Under the pieces are notes generated by a model that had not been told where the DNA came from, ran no database searches, and saw only the letters and a program-made list of their open reading frames with translations. Positions 18,622 to 28,232 of a stretch of 64,000 nt of DNA are shown in pieces. Both the position numbers and the translations under genes were made by a program. Every line of letters begins with the position of its first letter. Positions within the stretch are counted from its first letter, which is position 1. Origin of the DNA: an uncultured Dyadobacter sp. (lineage in GTDB: Bacteria; Bacteroidota; Bacteroidia; Cytophagales; Spirosomataceae); contig NZ_CAMLSE010000008.1 in NCBI RefSeq assembly GCF_946482605.1, forward strand, positions 124,001 to 188,000, given 5' to 3'.

Positions 18622-20055
18622 ATGCATGTTACTTCACCTGTAAGAGAACCGCTGATTCAAGGTGGGAAAACGTACGCGGACGTAACGGAAGACATATGCC
18701 GCCACGTGGAGGCGACTCCAACGAAAGAGTGGAAGATCGCTTTCGGGATTTCGCTCCTGGTTTTGGCTTATGGATCTGTGTGTCTCGCATGGACCTGGTG
18801 GGAAGGCCTCGGAGTTTGGGGTTTGAATAAGACAGTAGGTTGGGCCTGGGACATCACCAACTTCGTATGGTGGGTAGGTATCGGTCACGCGGGAACGCTG
18901 ATCTCCGCGATCCTTCTGCTTTTCCGCCAAAAATGGAGAACTTCTATCAACCGTGCGGCGGAAGCGATGACCATCTTCGCGGTTATCTGTGCAGCTTCTT
19001 TTATTTTAATGCACATGGGTCGTCCCTGGATGGCTTACTGGGCTCTTCCATTACCAAACGCATTCGGCTCACTTTGGGTTAACTTCAACTCTCCGCTTGT
19101 TTGGGACGTATTTGCCATCAGTACTTATTTCTCGGTATCGTTGGTATTCTGGTACATCGGTTTGATTCCTGACCTTGCAACGATCCGCGACCGTGCGACA
19201 AGCAAAGTTTCCCGCCTGATTTACGGTTCTTTCGCAATGGGCTGGGATGGCTCTGCCAAGACCTGGGCACGTTACGAATACATTTCTTTGATCCTCGCGG
19301 GTCTTTCAACACCTCTTGTACTTTCGGTACACACCATTGTAAGTATGGACTTTGCTACCTCGGTAATTCCGGGATGGCACACGACCATCTTCCCTCCGTA
19401 CTTCGTTGCGGGTGCGATCTTCTCCGGATTCGCGATGGTACAAAACCTGATGCTCATCACCCGTGTAGTTTACAAACTGGAAGACTACATTACCCTCGAA
19501 CACATCGAAACGATGAACAAGGTTATCACCCTAACCGGATCTGTGGTAGGTGTGGCTTACATTACCGAGTTCTTCATTGCATGGTACGGTGGCGTTGAGT
19601 ACGAATACTACGCATTCTTCAACCGTATGACCGGTCCTTACTGGTGGGCATACTGGGCGATGATGACCTGTAACGTAATTTCTCCACAGCTTTTCTGGTC
19701 AAGAAAACTGCGTCGCAGCATCACCTTTACATTCTTCATCTCTGTTGTGGTAAACATCGGTATGTGGTTCGAGCGTTTCGTAATTATCGTTACCTCCCTG
19801 CACCGTGACTATATTCCTTCAAGCTGGGCAATGTTCTCTCCAACGAGATACGATATCGGGGATTACATTTTCTCCTTCGGTTTGTTCTTCACATTGTTCC
19901 TCCTGTTCTCGAAATACCTGCCGGTGGTAAACATGGCTGAGGTCAAAGCAGTGTTGCGGTCTACGTCTGCAAATCTTCCTGGTAAGATTGCCGGAGTAGC
20001 GAAAGTAAGACAGAGAGGAGCGGCAGAACCTGCTTACAATAAGGATCAGGAATAA
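18622..20055 (+). CDS. actC: ActC, NrfD-like quinol-oxidising membrane subunit
   Basis: A 477-residue polytopic protein of the NrfD/PsrC family with about ten membrane helices. In alternative complex III, ActC is the integral subunit that carries a quinol site next to the Fe-S chain of ActB. Visible family features include the helix segment WWVGIGHAGTLISAILLLF, FILMHMGRPWMAYW, and FLKPTR-like FSPTRYDIGDY near the end. The start ATG at 18622 is 50 bases after the actB stop. The paralogous ActF is encoded four genes on. Confidence 0.94.
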   Translation: MHVTSPVREPLIQGGKTYADVTEDICRHVEATPTKEWKIAFGISLLVLAYGSVCLAWTWWEGLGVWGLNKTVGWAWDITNFVWWVGIGHAGTLISAILLLFRQKWRTSINRAAEAMTIFAVICAASFILMHMGRPWMAYWALPLPNAFGSLWVNFNSPLVWDVFAISTYFSVSLVFWYIGLIPDLATIRDRATSKVSRLIYGSFAMGWDGSAKTWARYEYISLILAGLSTPLVLSVHTIVSMDFATSVIPGWHTTIFPPYFVAGAIFSGFAMVQNLMLITRVVYKLEDYITLEHIETMNKVITLTGSVVGVAYITEFFIAWYGGVEYEYYAFFNRMTGPYWWAYWAMMTCNVISPQLFWSRKLRRSITFTFFISVVVNIGMWFERFVIIVTSLHRDYIPSSWAMFSPTRYDIGDYIFSFGLFFTLFLLFSKYLPVVNMAEVKAVLRSTSANLPGKIAGVAKVRQRGAAEPAYNKDQE

Positions 20056-20103
20056 AAAGCATTGCGTAAAAGCGAATTATAGAGATTATAATTAAGTAAT
20101 AGT

Positions 20104-20634
20104 ATGGCAGAATTATCTGGTAAATATTTGGTCGGAGTTTACGACGATGACGATACTGTTCTTCACGCGGTTCCCAAACTGAGAAAGGCCGGCGTGAAAA
20201 TTAAAGAAGTATATTCTCCATTCCCCATCCACGGGTTGGACGAAGCGCTGGGCCACCCAAGAACGCGTATTGGTATCGCTGCCTTTATGTTTGGCGTAAC
20301 GGGATGCTGCGCCGTACTGACGCTCATGATCTGGACAATGGGATATGACTGGCCGATGATCATCGGTGGTAAAGATCCGATCTCGATTCCTAATTATATT
20401 CCCATTACATTCGAAGGAACAGTACTTTTCACTGCATTCGGTATGGTGACTACCTTCTTGATTTCAAATGGGCTCGGACCCGGTACCCATTTCCACCCAC
20501 GATTTGACGTTCGCGCGACTGACAACAAGTTCATTATGGCGATCGACATGAGCAGAAACTCAATGACCGAAGACGAAATATCGAGAGCATTGAGAGACAG
20601 CGGTGCGGAAGAAGTCAACATTAAGCAATTTTAA
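20104..20634 (+). CDS. actD: ActD, DUF3341 membrane subunit of alternative complex III
   Basis: A 176-residue protein with a cytoplasmic N-terminal domain (KYLVGVYDDDDTVLHAVPKLRKAG, YSPFPIHGLDEALG) and two membrane helices (about 57-80 and 100-120). It ends in a short soluble tail with RDSGAEEV. This is the DUF3341 architecture that defines ActD. Its role is structural within the complex. Its stop codon overlaps the first ATG of actE (TAATG). Confidence 0.93.
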   Translation: MAELSGKYLVGVYDDDDTVLHAVPKLRKAGVKIKEVYSPFPIHGLDEALGHPRTRIGIAAFMFGVTGCCAVLTLMIWTMGYDWPMIIGGKDPISIPNYIPITFEGTVLFTAFGMVTTFLISNGLGPGTHFHPRFDVRATDNKFIMAIDMSRNSMTEDEISRALRDSGAEEVNIKQF

Positions 20635-21257
20635 TGGAGTTTAAAGCGATGAAATTCAAAAGTTTATATAAATATCTATTGGTTGCTGCCGTATTGCTTA
20701 CTGCTGCTGCTGGTTGTAAAAAGGATCCTAACGATCCCGGGAAGGAATATGCGCCAAACATGTACCTGCCGGTAGGTTATGAACCATACAAACAGGAAAA
20801 GGCCAATCCGATCAACCCGCAGGGCCTTACGATGCGTTTGCCTGTGGCAGGTACGGTCGCAAGACGTAATTACCGTACGAATTTCGGCGAATCGGACTCA
20901 GCAGTAGTTGATCTGATGGTTTACAACATTCCTGCGGACAGCATTGAGATCGCAGAAAGAGTTCTTAAAAACCCTGTTCCGCTAAACGAAAAGACGTTGG
21001 CAGAAGGAAAGGTACTGTACGACAGATATTGCCAGCACTGCCACGGTGCAACCGGGGCCGGTGACGGAAAAGTGGGAGCGATGTACAAAGGTGTTCCCAA
21101 TTATGCGAGTGACGCTTACAAAAGCCTGAATGAAGGACATATTTTCCATGTCATCACCCATGGTAAAGCGCGCATGTGGCCGCACGGATCACAGATCAAC
21201 CCGGAAGAGCGCTGGAAGATCGTACACTACGTACAGAAATTGCAGAAAGGGGCTTAA
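20634..21257 (+). CDS. actE: ActE, monohaem cytochrome c lipoprotein of alternative complex III
   Basis: A 207-residue periplasmic cytochrome with one CQHCH near residue 133 and a distal Met-containing region (KARMWPHGSQI). An N-terminal lipoprotein signal ends in AAAGC, so it should be anchored by lipid. Two in-frame starts are possible: ATG 20634, overlapping the actD stop, and ATG 20649, which has GGAG at a good distance and gives a standard lipoprotein signal (MKFKSLYKYLL). ActE relays electrons from ActA toward the oxidase. Confidence 0.92.
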   Translation: MEFKAMKFKSLYKYLLVAAVLLTAAAGCKKDPNDPGKEYAPNMYLPVGYEPYKQEKANPINPQGLTMRLPVAGTVARRNYRTNFGESDSAVVDLMVYNIPADSIEIAERVLKNPVPLNEKTLAEGKVLYDRYCQHCHGATGAGDGKVGAMYKGVPNYASDAYKSLNEGHIFHVITHGKARMWPHGSQINPEERWKIVHYVQKLQKGA

Positions 21258-21291
21258 GTACAATTTTGACAACAGAGAAATAATTTAAATA

Positions 21292-22656
21292 ATGGCATCA
21301 GCACATTCGATTCCTTCTATTGAAGAACGGTTTGAATTTACATCAGGAGCTAAGAGAAGTTTGCTCATTGGTGGCGGTGTAGGACTGGCTCTTGTACTAT
21401 TAGGAGCATACCTCGCAGCCAATGGCGGTGGTGGTCATGAAGTGGCTGCGCACGCAGCAGCATCGGGCCACGCGGCAGCTGAGCATGGAGCGGCGGCTGC
21501 GGCGCATGGTGCAGACGCACACGGCGCTGCGGCGGAAGGCGGTCACCACGCGAAAAGCTGGGTTGCGCGTATCTGGGCTAACCTTTGGGTGAACGGTGTA
21601 TATTTTACCGGGATGTCCGTTATCGGGATGTTCTTCCTTTCTTATAATTACCTGGCGCAAGCAGGTTGGTCGGCGGTATTCAAGAGGATTCCCGAGGCGC
21701 TTCCTGCATTCCTTCCTTTTACGGGTGCTGTACTGATCGTTACTTTTCTTCTAGGTGGACACGACCTGTTTCACTGGACGCATAAGGGACTTTTCGAAGT
21801 GGGCGGCGCGGAGTATGACAAAATTATTGCCGGCAAGCAGGGATATCTCAATACGCCATTCTTTTTGATCCGTCTCGTAGCGTATTTCGCGATCTGGTAT
21901 TATCTCTGGAGAGTGATCCGCAATCTTTCGTTACAGGAAGATGAGATCGGAGGAACTGAATTTTACGAAAAATCAATCCGTATCGGAACAGCATTCCTCG
22001 TCGTGTTTGGTGTAACATCTTCTACTTCTGCGTGGGATTTCGTAATGTCAATTGATACGCACTGGTTCAGCACCATGTTTGGATGGTATACTTTGGCTAG
22101 CTGGCACGTGGCTGGTCTGGCTGTGATCACCCTTACTATCGTATTGCTGCGCGAAAGAGGCTATCTGAGGGCGGTTAATTCGAGTCACCTTCGTGACCTT
22201 GGGAAGTTTATATTCGCATTCAGTATTTTCTGGACTTATGTTTGGTTTGCTCAATTCCTTTTGATCTACTATGCTAACCTTCCGGAAGAGACGATCTATT
22301 TCATCGAGCGTTTCCGTGGACACGGTGGGTTCTACAAGGCGCCATTCTTTATCACATTGTTTTTGAACTTCTTCTTCCCGTTCCTCGTGTTGATGACACG
22401 CGATGCGAAGTTCACGCACTCAATTCTGAAAGTGGCTTGCTGGAGTGTGATTATCGGACACTGGTTCGATTTCTACACAAACGTTATGCCTGGAACAGTG
22501 GGCGCAAGTGCTGAACTTGGTCCGTTGGAGTGGGGCTTCTTCCTGATTTTCCTTTGCGCATTTGCATATACAATCGCAAACCAATTGACCAAGGCAAATC
22601 TGATCCCAAGAAATCACCCGATGTTGGAGGAATCACTGCATCACGATATCGCCTAA
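21292..22656 (+). CDS. actF: ActF, second NrfD-like membrane subunit
   Basis: A 454-residue polytopic protein with about ten helices, paralogous to ActC and structurally paired with it in alternative complex III. After the first helix (about 25-43) comes an unusual 40-residue tract of Ala, His, Gly and Glu with eight histidines (residues about 48-88), then the remaining helices. Typical segments are FLLGGHDLFHWTHKG and SSTSAWDFVMSIDTHWFSTMFGWY. It starts 34 bases after actE and ends 21 bases before coxB. Confidence 0.93.
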   Translation: MASAHSIPSIEERFEFTSGAKRSLLIGGGVGLALVLLGAYLAANGGGGHEVAAHAAASGHAAAEHGAAAAAHGADAHGAAAEGGHHAKSWVARIWANLWVNGVYFTGMSVIGMFFLSYNYLAQAGWSAVFKRIPEALPAFLPFTGAVLIVTFLLGGHDLFHWTHKGLFEVGGAEYDKIIAGKQGYLNTPFFLIRLVAYFAIWYYLWRVIRNLSLQEDEIGGTEFYEKSIRIGTAFLVVFGVTSSTSAWDFVMSIDTHWFSTMFGWYTLASWHVAGLAVITLTIVLLRERGYLRAVNSSHLRDLGKFIFAFSIFWTYVWFAQFLLIYYANLPEETIYFIERFRGHGGFYKAPFFITLFLNFFFPFLVLMTRDAKFTHSILKVACWSVIIGHWFDFYTNVMPGTVGASAELGPLEWGFFLIFLCAFAYTIANQLTKANLIPRNHPMLEESLHHDIA

Positions 22657-22677
22657 TTGCAAAACCAGTAAATCATC

Positions 22678-23784
22678 ATGTATATTATTATCGCATTAGT
22701 TGCTCTTGTATTTATTGTTCTTACCGGGATCGTAATATCCAGGTTGCAGGGCGTTCTTAAGAGTATCAATAGAACTGATTCCGGTGAATTTGTAACGACT
22801 GGTAATAAATTCAATGGTGCCATGTTCATCGTGATATTGGTAATTGGAGCTGTGGCCATTACCTGGTCTTATCTTCATGCCCGTGAGTATTTCCTTCCAG
22901 AAGCATCCTCCGTTCACGGAAGAAGAACTGATGACCTGTTCTGGTTCTCAATGGGAATTCTGACCATTCCGTTCATTTTTGTAAACTTCCTTTTGTTCTT
23001 CTTTGCATGGAAGTATCAGCACAAAAAGGAACACAGAGCGACTTTTTATCCTGAAAATCACAAGCTTGAATTGATCTGGACGATTGTTCCGGCGGTAGTA
23101 ATGGCGCTTTTGGTATTTACCGGTTGGAAAGCGTGGTCGGATATCACCTCTGAGGCTCCGAGAGACGCGGAAGTGATTGAGATAACCGGTAAGCAGTTCA
23201 ACTGGATCGTACGTTACGGTGGTGTGGATAATAACAAATTGGGAGATTACAACTACAAATTGATTGACTCCCAAAACGAGGTGGGTATAGATCTGTCGGA
23301 TGAAAATTCATTCGATGATTTTACGAACCCAAGTGAAATGCATATTCCGGTTGGACGTCCTGTCCTGCTTAAAATACGCGCCCGGGATGTGTTGCACAGC
23401 GTTTTCATTCCTCATATGAGGGTGAAAATGGATGCCGTGCCAGGTATGCCTACTAAGTTCTGGTTCGTACCGGATAAGACAACAGCGGACATGCGTGCTG
23501 AAACCGGAAACCCGAAATTTGACTATGAAATTGCTTGTACCGAGGTTTGCGGACAAGGTCACTTTTCAATGAAAATAAGATTGATCGTAGAGGACGAGGC
23601 AAGCTACAAGAAATGGTGTGCCGAGCAGGCTACGTTCCTTGGGACCTATCCGGAGTATCTTGCAAAGGTACCAGAGAATCTGAAGGCTAAGGCGATGAAA
23701 TATGTGCCAGCGGAGGCTGCAAGCCCTGCCGACAGCTCAGCGACATCTGCGGGTGGAGCTGGTGCAAGTACTAGTCTACGATAA
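22678..23784 (+). CDS. coxB: Cytochrome c oxidase subunit II
   Basis: The CuA-bearing subunit that accepts electrons at the periplasmic side. The 368-residue protein has four predicted helices (near 2-22, 44-64, 82-107 and 122-144) instead of the usual two. The cupredoxin domain that follows carries the CuA ligands H in RDVLHSVFIPHMR and the cluster CTEVCGQGHFSM at about 286-297. There is no CXXCH, so it is not a caa3-type fused subunit. An Ala/Ser-rich tail ends the protein. Placement directly behind actF suggests a supercomplex of complex III and oxidase. Confidence 0.95.
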   Translation: MYIIIALVALVFIVLTGIVISRLQGVLKSINRTDSGEFVTTGNKFNGAMFIVILVIGAVAITWSYLHAREYFLPEASSVHGRRTDDLFWFSMGILTIPFIFVNFLLFFFAWKYQHKKEHRATFYPENHKLELIWTIVPAVVMALLVFTGWKAWSDITSEAPRDAEVIEITGKQFNWIVRYGGVDNNKLGDYNYKLIDSQNEVGIDLSDENSFDDFTNPSEMHIPVGRPVLLKIRARDVLHSVFIPHMRVKMDAVPGMPTKFWFVPDKTTADMRAETGNPKFDYEIACTEVCGQGHFSMKIRLIVEDEASYKKWCAEQATFLGTYPEYLAKVPENLKAKAMKYVPAEAASPADSSATSAGGAGASTSLR

Positions 23785-23811
23785 TTATTAATTAAAATAC
23801 AATAAAAGTAT

Positions 23812-25695
23812 ATGTCAGCTATTGAAGGATTGGAAACAGCTCACCACCACGCAGACGAGCATGAACACCACCACGAAGCACAAAACTTTTGGCAGAAATA
23901 TGTATTTTGTGAAGATCACAAGGTAATTGCCAAGCAGTACCTGATTACGGGTATTCTGTGGGCTGTGATAGGGATTACGATGTCGGTAATCTTCCGTATC
24001 CAGCTCGGCTTGCCTGATTCCAACCTTTCATGGTTGAAACCCGTTCTGGGCGGATGGATCAGTGATTCTGGTAAATTGGATCCTAACTTTTACCTCGCTC
24101 TGGTTACAATGCACGGTACCATCATGGTATTCTTTGTATTGACAGCCGGTTTGAGCGGTACATTCAGTAACTTCCTTATTCCCCTGCAGATCGGTGCACG
24201 TGATATGGCATCCGGTTTCATGAACATGCTTTCGTACTGGTTCTTCTTCCTGGCGAGCGTAATCATGTTTGCATCATTGTTTTTGCAACAAGGTCCTGCT
24301 GCCGGTGGATGGGTGATTTATCCTCCGTTGAGTGCATTGCCGCAAGCGCATCCAGGATCAGGAATGGGTATGACGCTGTGGTTGGCAAGTATGGCCTTCT
24401 TTATCGTATCGCAGCTGCTGGGTGGTATCAACTACATTACGACTGTTATCAACCTCCGTACGAGAGGTATGTCTTTCGACCGCCTGCCTCTGACGATCTG
24501 GTCGTTCCTGATTACGGCGGTATTGGGTCTGATTTCGTTCCCTGTTCTGTTGTCCTCAGTGTTGCTGCTGATTTTCGACCGTCACTTTGGAACAAGCTTC
24601 TACCTGTCGGACATTTATATTAATGGAGAAGCACTTCCTAACGTAGGTGGTAGCCCTATCTTGTTCCAGCATTTGTTCTGGTTCCTTGGACACCCTGAGG
24701 TATACATCGTATTGCTTCCTGCATTGGGTATCACTTCCGAGGTAATCGCTACCAATGCAAGAAAGCCGATCTTCGGCTACCGTGCGATGATCGCATCTAT
24801 GCTCGGTATCGCGTTCCTTGCATTCATCGTGTGGGCGCACCATATGTTCGTGACCGGGATGAATCCGTTCCTGGGATCGGTATTTATGTTCCTGACATTG
24901 ATCATCGCGGTTCCATCTGCGGTTAAAGGATTTAACTACATTACTACTCTGTGGAAGGGTAATATCGTGTTCACGCCCGGTATGCTTTTCTCCATCGGTC
25001 TGGTATCCCTGTTCGTATCAGGTGGTTTGACAGGTATTATTCTTGGTAACAGTGCCCTGGATATCCAGCTTCATGATACATACTTCGTCGTAGCCCACTT
25101 CCACCTTGTAATGGGTGCGGCATCGGCGTTCGGCTTGTTTGCCGGAGTTTATCACTGGTTCCCCAAGATGTTCGGTCGTATGATGAGCACATCATTGGGA
25201 CAAGTCCACTTCTGGCTGACGTTCATCGGAATATACCTGGTATTTATCCCCATGCACTATGTGGGTATAGCAGGTTTCCCACGTCGTTACTACCAGTTTA
25301 CCAGCTACGACTTTACACATAAGTTCATGGATATGAACATGTTTATCTCCATTGCGGCGATATTCACGTTCCTTGCTCAGTTCGTATTCCTGTGGAACTT
25401 CTTTTACAGCATCTTTAAAGGAAGAAAATCTCCTCAGAACCCATGGCGTTCCAATACGCTGGAATGGACTGCACCCATTGTACCAGGCCATGGTAACTGG
25501 GAAGGAGAACTGCCTGCGGTATATCGTTGGTCATATGATTATAGCAAACCGGGTGCAAAAGAGGATTTCATACCTCAGAATATCCCGTATTCTCAAACAC
25601 CCGAATCGAACTTCCCTCATGAGAATGAGCTGATCGCTATCGAGAAGGTGATTGAGTCACAAAACTTCAATGACCAATTCAAAGCAAATCATTGA
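23812..25695 (+). CDS. coxA: Cytochrome c oxidase subunit I (aa3-type, A1 family)
   Basis: The catalytic subunit reducing oxygen to water and pumping protons. The 627-residue protein has about 12-14 helices. Metal ligands seen are the haem a histidine in MHGTIMVFF (about 101), GHPEVY (about 293, the cross-linked His-Tyr pair and the Glu typical of A1 enzymes), the CuB pair AHHMF (about 342), and the VAHFHLVMG pair (about 429). The N-terminus has a cluster of seven histidines in HHHADEHEHHH. The end overlaps ctaA by 26 bases in another frame. Confidence 0.96.
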   Translation: MSAIEGLETAHHHADEHEHHHEAQNFWQKYVFCEDHKVIAKQYLITGILWAVIGITMSVIFRIQLGLPDSNLSWLKPVLGGWISDSGKLDPNFYLALVTMHGTIMVFFVLTAGLSGTFSNFLIPLQIGARDMASGFMNMLSYWFFFLASVIMFASLFLQQGPAAGGWVIYPPLSALPQAHPGSGMGMTLWLASMAFFIVSQLLGGINYITTVINLRTRGMSFDRLPLTIWSFLITAVLGLISFPVLLSSVLLLIFDRHFGTSFYLSDIYINGEALPNVGGSPILFQHLFWFLGHPEVYIVLLPALGITSEVIATNARKPIFGYRAMIASMLGIAFLAFIVWAHHMFVTGMNPFLGSVFMFLTLIIAVPSAVKGFNYITTLWKGNIVFTPGMLFSIGLVSLFVSGGLTGIILGNSALDIQLHDTYFVVAHFHLVMGAASAFGLFAGVYHWFPKMFGRMMSTSLGQVHFWLTFIGIYLVFIPMHYVGIAGFPRRYYQFTSYDFTHKFMDMNMFISIAAIFTFLAQFVFLWNFFYSIFKGRKSPQNPWRSNTLEWTAPIVPGHGNWEGELPAVYRWSYDYSKPGAKEDFIPQNIPYSQTPESNFPHENELIAIEKVIESQNFNDQFKANH

Positions 25696-26698
25696 TCTTA
25701 AAGCGAATCGCCGGTTCCGGCGATTCGCTTTAAATACGCTCATTTCGCTGTACCTGGTAGTAATAGCAGGCGGTGTAGTGAGAAGCACGGGCTCAGGAAT
25801 GGGCTGTCCCGACTGGCCCAAATGCTTCGGCAGATGGGTCCCTCCTACCGAGGCATCACAACTTCCTGCCAATTACAAGGAGATTTACGGCGCGAAGTTG
25901 AAGGGAGAAGTCGAGTTTAATGCGACGAAAACCTGGACTGAGTACGTAAACAGGCTTGTAGGAGCGCTTACGGGCATCATCATTTTTCTGATGCTGCTGG
26001 CCTCCATTCCTTTTCTGAAATCGGGAAACAAGCAAATATTTTTTTGGAGCCTCGCGGCTTTCCTGTTAACGGGCTTTCAGGGTTGGCTTGGTGCGAAAGT
26101 AGTTTCTTTCGAATTGCACCCGCTGATCGTCACGGTGCACATGCTACTCGCCATAGTGATCATTTTCATCGTGCTCTATGTGTTTACATGGGCCGGATAT
26201 GTCGAGAAGGTGCTCACGTTGCGCGAGGGGAGCGAGAAAGCGCTCAGCGGAATAGGAATCGTGGTAATGGCGTTGTCGTTGTTCCAGATCCTGCTCGGAA
26301 CGCAAGTGCGGGAAGCAATGGATGTAGTGATCATGCGGCTCGGTTACAATGCACGGTCACAATGGATCGATGAACTGGGAGCTAATTTTTATATACACCG
26401 GTCATTTTCAATTCTGGTCTTTATTGTGAATGCAATCTGGATCAATAAGGTTTTGAAATCCGGTAACCAGGGGATGGTAGCGGGTAAAATCGCAAAAGCC
26501 TGCTTCTGGATACTGATAGCGGAGATCGCAACGGGCATAGTGATGGCATATTTCGGAGTTCCAGCATTTGCACAGCCTGTTCACCTGACATTCGCCATCC
26601 TTTTAATCGGCTTGCAGTTTATTGTCTGGCTGGTTGTGAATGGTAAGAAGTATTTAAAATATGAAGGCGTGGCCGCGACGGCTGGTAGCCAGTTTTAG
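25670..26698 (+). CDS. ctaA: Heme A synthase (COX15/CtaA family)
   Basis: CtaA oxidises the C8 methyl of haem O to give haem A for the oxidase. The 342-residue protein has eight likely helices with the family motifs GGVVRSTGSGMGCPDWPKC (with the Cys pair), TWTEYVNRL, HPLIVTVHML, and later IHRSFSILV and QPVHLTFAI; these include the haem-ligating histidines. The start is the ATG at 25670 inside the coxA end; a TTG at 25652 is in frame but unlikely. The overlap suggests translational coupling to CoxA. Confidence 0.93.
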   Translation: MTNSKQIIDLKANRRFRRFALNTLISLYLVVIAGGVVRSTGSGMGCPDWPKCFGRWVPPTEASQLPANYKEIYGAKLKGEVEFNATKTWTEYVNRLVGALTGIIIFLMLLASIPFLKSGNKQIFFWSLAAFLLTGFQGWLGAKVVSFELHPLIVTVHMLLAIVIIFIVLYVFTWAGYVEKVLTLREGSEKALSGIGIVVMALSLFQILLGTQVREAMDVVIMRLGYNARSQWIDELGANFYIHRSFSILVFIVNAIWINKVLKSGNQGMVAGKIAKACFWILIAEIATGIVMAYFGVPAFAQPVHLTFAILLIGLQFIVWLVVNGKKYLKYEGVAATAGSQF

Positions 26699-26718
26699 AA
26701 TTTTCAATTTCTGTAATA

Positions 26719-27612
26719 ATGATTTCAGTAGAGGAAAGTGTCAGCGGGGTTGCGAAGATCAGAGAGAGATTAGGGGTTTTATTTGAATTATTGAAATTCC
26801 GGTTGGCGTCGTTGATCGCGTTCTCCGGAGCAATGGGATATTGCTTGGGTTCGCAGGATGTGAAAGCAGGCGATATGGTACTTTTCGTGCTCGCATCGAT
26901 CGGTATTACCGGTGCTGCGAACATTATTAACCAGATTTTGGAGAAAGATCTGGATAAAATGATGAAAAGAACGGCCTCGCGTCCGTTGCCGAGCGGGAGA
27001 ATTACCGTAGAACAAGCTGCTGTTTGGGCAGTGATCCTTGGTGTGGCCTCGCTGGTGATATTTGTAATGGTATTTAATCTGACAACGGGGCTTATTTCCC
27101 TGCTGTCGCTTGTGCTTTACGGCTTTGTTTACACTCCGTTGAAGCGCGTCGGTCCGATAGCGGTGTTCGTGGGAGCTTTTCCAGGTGCGTTTCCTCCCAT
27201 GATCGGTTGGGTTGCAGCCACAAACCATTTCGGACTTGAACCCGGCATCTTGTTTGCGATTCAGTTTTTCTGGCAATTCCCTCATTTTTGGGCGATTGCA
27301 TGGGTGCTGGATGAGGATTATAAGCGGGCAGGGTTTAAATTATTGCCTGCTAATGGTTTGAAGGATTCGAAGACGACATGGCAGATCATGATCTATACAT
27401 TGTTCCTGCTGCCCATCGGATGGTTGCCCTACGAATTGGGAATGACAGGCATTAGTTCTGCGGTCGTAGCGACGATCTTCGGTGTATTGTTTCTGGCACA
27501 GACGTTTCATTTGATGCGGACTTGCACGGATAAGACCGCGAAACAACTGATGTTCGGTTCGTTCATCTATCTGCCGATCGTACAAATCGCGTTCTTGTTG
27601 GATAAATTGTGA
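26719..27612 (+). CDS. ctaB: Heme O synthase (protoheme IX farnesyltransferase)
   Basis: CtaB (CyoE/COX10) attaches a farnesyl group to protohaem, making haem O, the substrate of CtaA encoded just upstream. It is a 297-residue UbiA-superfamily prenyltransferase with about nine helices. Its first Asp-rich motif is AANIINQILEKDLDKMM at about 72-88, followed by RTASRPLPSG. Further family segments are YTPLKRVGPIAVFVGAFPGAFPPMIGW and WQFPHFWAIAW. It is 20 bases after ctaA and 18 bases before the first subunit III gene. Confidence 0.94.
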   Translation: MISVEESVSGVAKIRERLGVLFELLKFRLASLIAFSGAMGYCLGSQDVKAGDMVLFVLASIGITGAANIINQILEKDLDKMMKRTASRPLPSGRITVEQAAVWAVILGVASLVIFVMVFNLTTGLISLLSLVLYGFVYTPLKRVGPIAVFVGAFPGAFPPMIGWVAATNHFGLEPGILFAIQFFWQFPHFWAIAWVLDEDYKRAGFKLLPANGLKDSKTTWQIMIYTLFLLPIGWLPYELGMTGISSAVVATIFGVLFLAQTFHLMRTCTDKTAKQLMFGSFIYLPIVQIAFLLDKL

Positions 27613-27630
27613 TAAAGAAAAAAGTGAGAA

Positions 27631-28218
27631 ATGGACAACGTTCAGCAATATAAAGTAGAAAGGGGGCCGCAGGCGACACTTGCGATGGATCCCAAGAAGT
27701 TTATTCTTTGGTTGTTCCTGGTAACGATCATCATGCTTTTTGCTTCACAGAGCAGTGCCTACCTGGTTCGGCGGGCAGAAGGAAACTGGCTTGAATTCGA
27801 GATGCCGAGGATATTTTGGTTCAGTAGCGTGGTGTTGCTGCTGAGCAGCGGGGCAATGCAATGGGCCTATTTTGCGGCAAAAAAAGATCAGTTCAAACAA
27901 TTGAAAATAGCAATTTCTATTACTTTTGTACTTGGTCTGGCATTCCTTTGGATGCAGTTTGAAGGGTGGAAAGAGTTGGTGGCGATGAACGTATATTTTG
28001 TTGGAAACCCGTCAGGATCATTCTTTTATGTGTTTACCGGGCTACACGGTTTCCACATTATTACCGGGCTCATCGTTTTGCTTTTCGCATTAGTTGCAGC
28101 CTTCAAGCTAAATGTACACGCTAAAAATCTGAGAAGAATTCAAATCTGTGCTACTTACTGGCACTTTTTAGACATACTCTGGTTATATCTTTTTGTTTTT
28201 TTATTGACTTTTAATTAA
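27631..28218 (+). CDS. Heme-copper oxidase subunit III family protein (short paralogue)
   Basis: A 195-residue membrane protein with five helices in the subunit III fold. Matching segments are ASQSSAYLVRRAEGNW, FYVFTGLHGFHIITGL and CATYWHFLDILWLYLFVFL, the last two being the conserved subunit III ends. Bacteroidota often carry two adjacent subunit III genes, and this is the shorter first one. Whether it is a second structural subunit or an assembly protein is unclear. Confidence 0.88.
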   Translation: MDNVQQYKVERGPQATLAMDPKKFILWLFLVTIIMLFASQSSAYLVRRAEGNWLEFEMPRIFWFSSVVLLLSSGAMQWAYFAAKKDQFKQLKIAISITFVLGLAFLWMQFEGWKELVAMNVYFVGNPSGSFFYVFTGLHGFHIITGLIVLLFALVAAFKLNVHAKNLRRIQICATYWHFLDILWLYLFVFLLTFN

Positions 28219-28232
28219 TAATTATTTTATCA

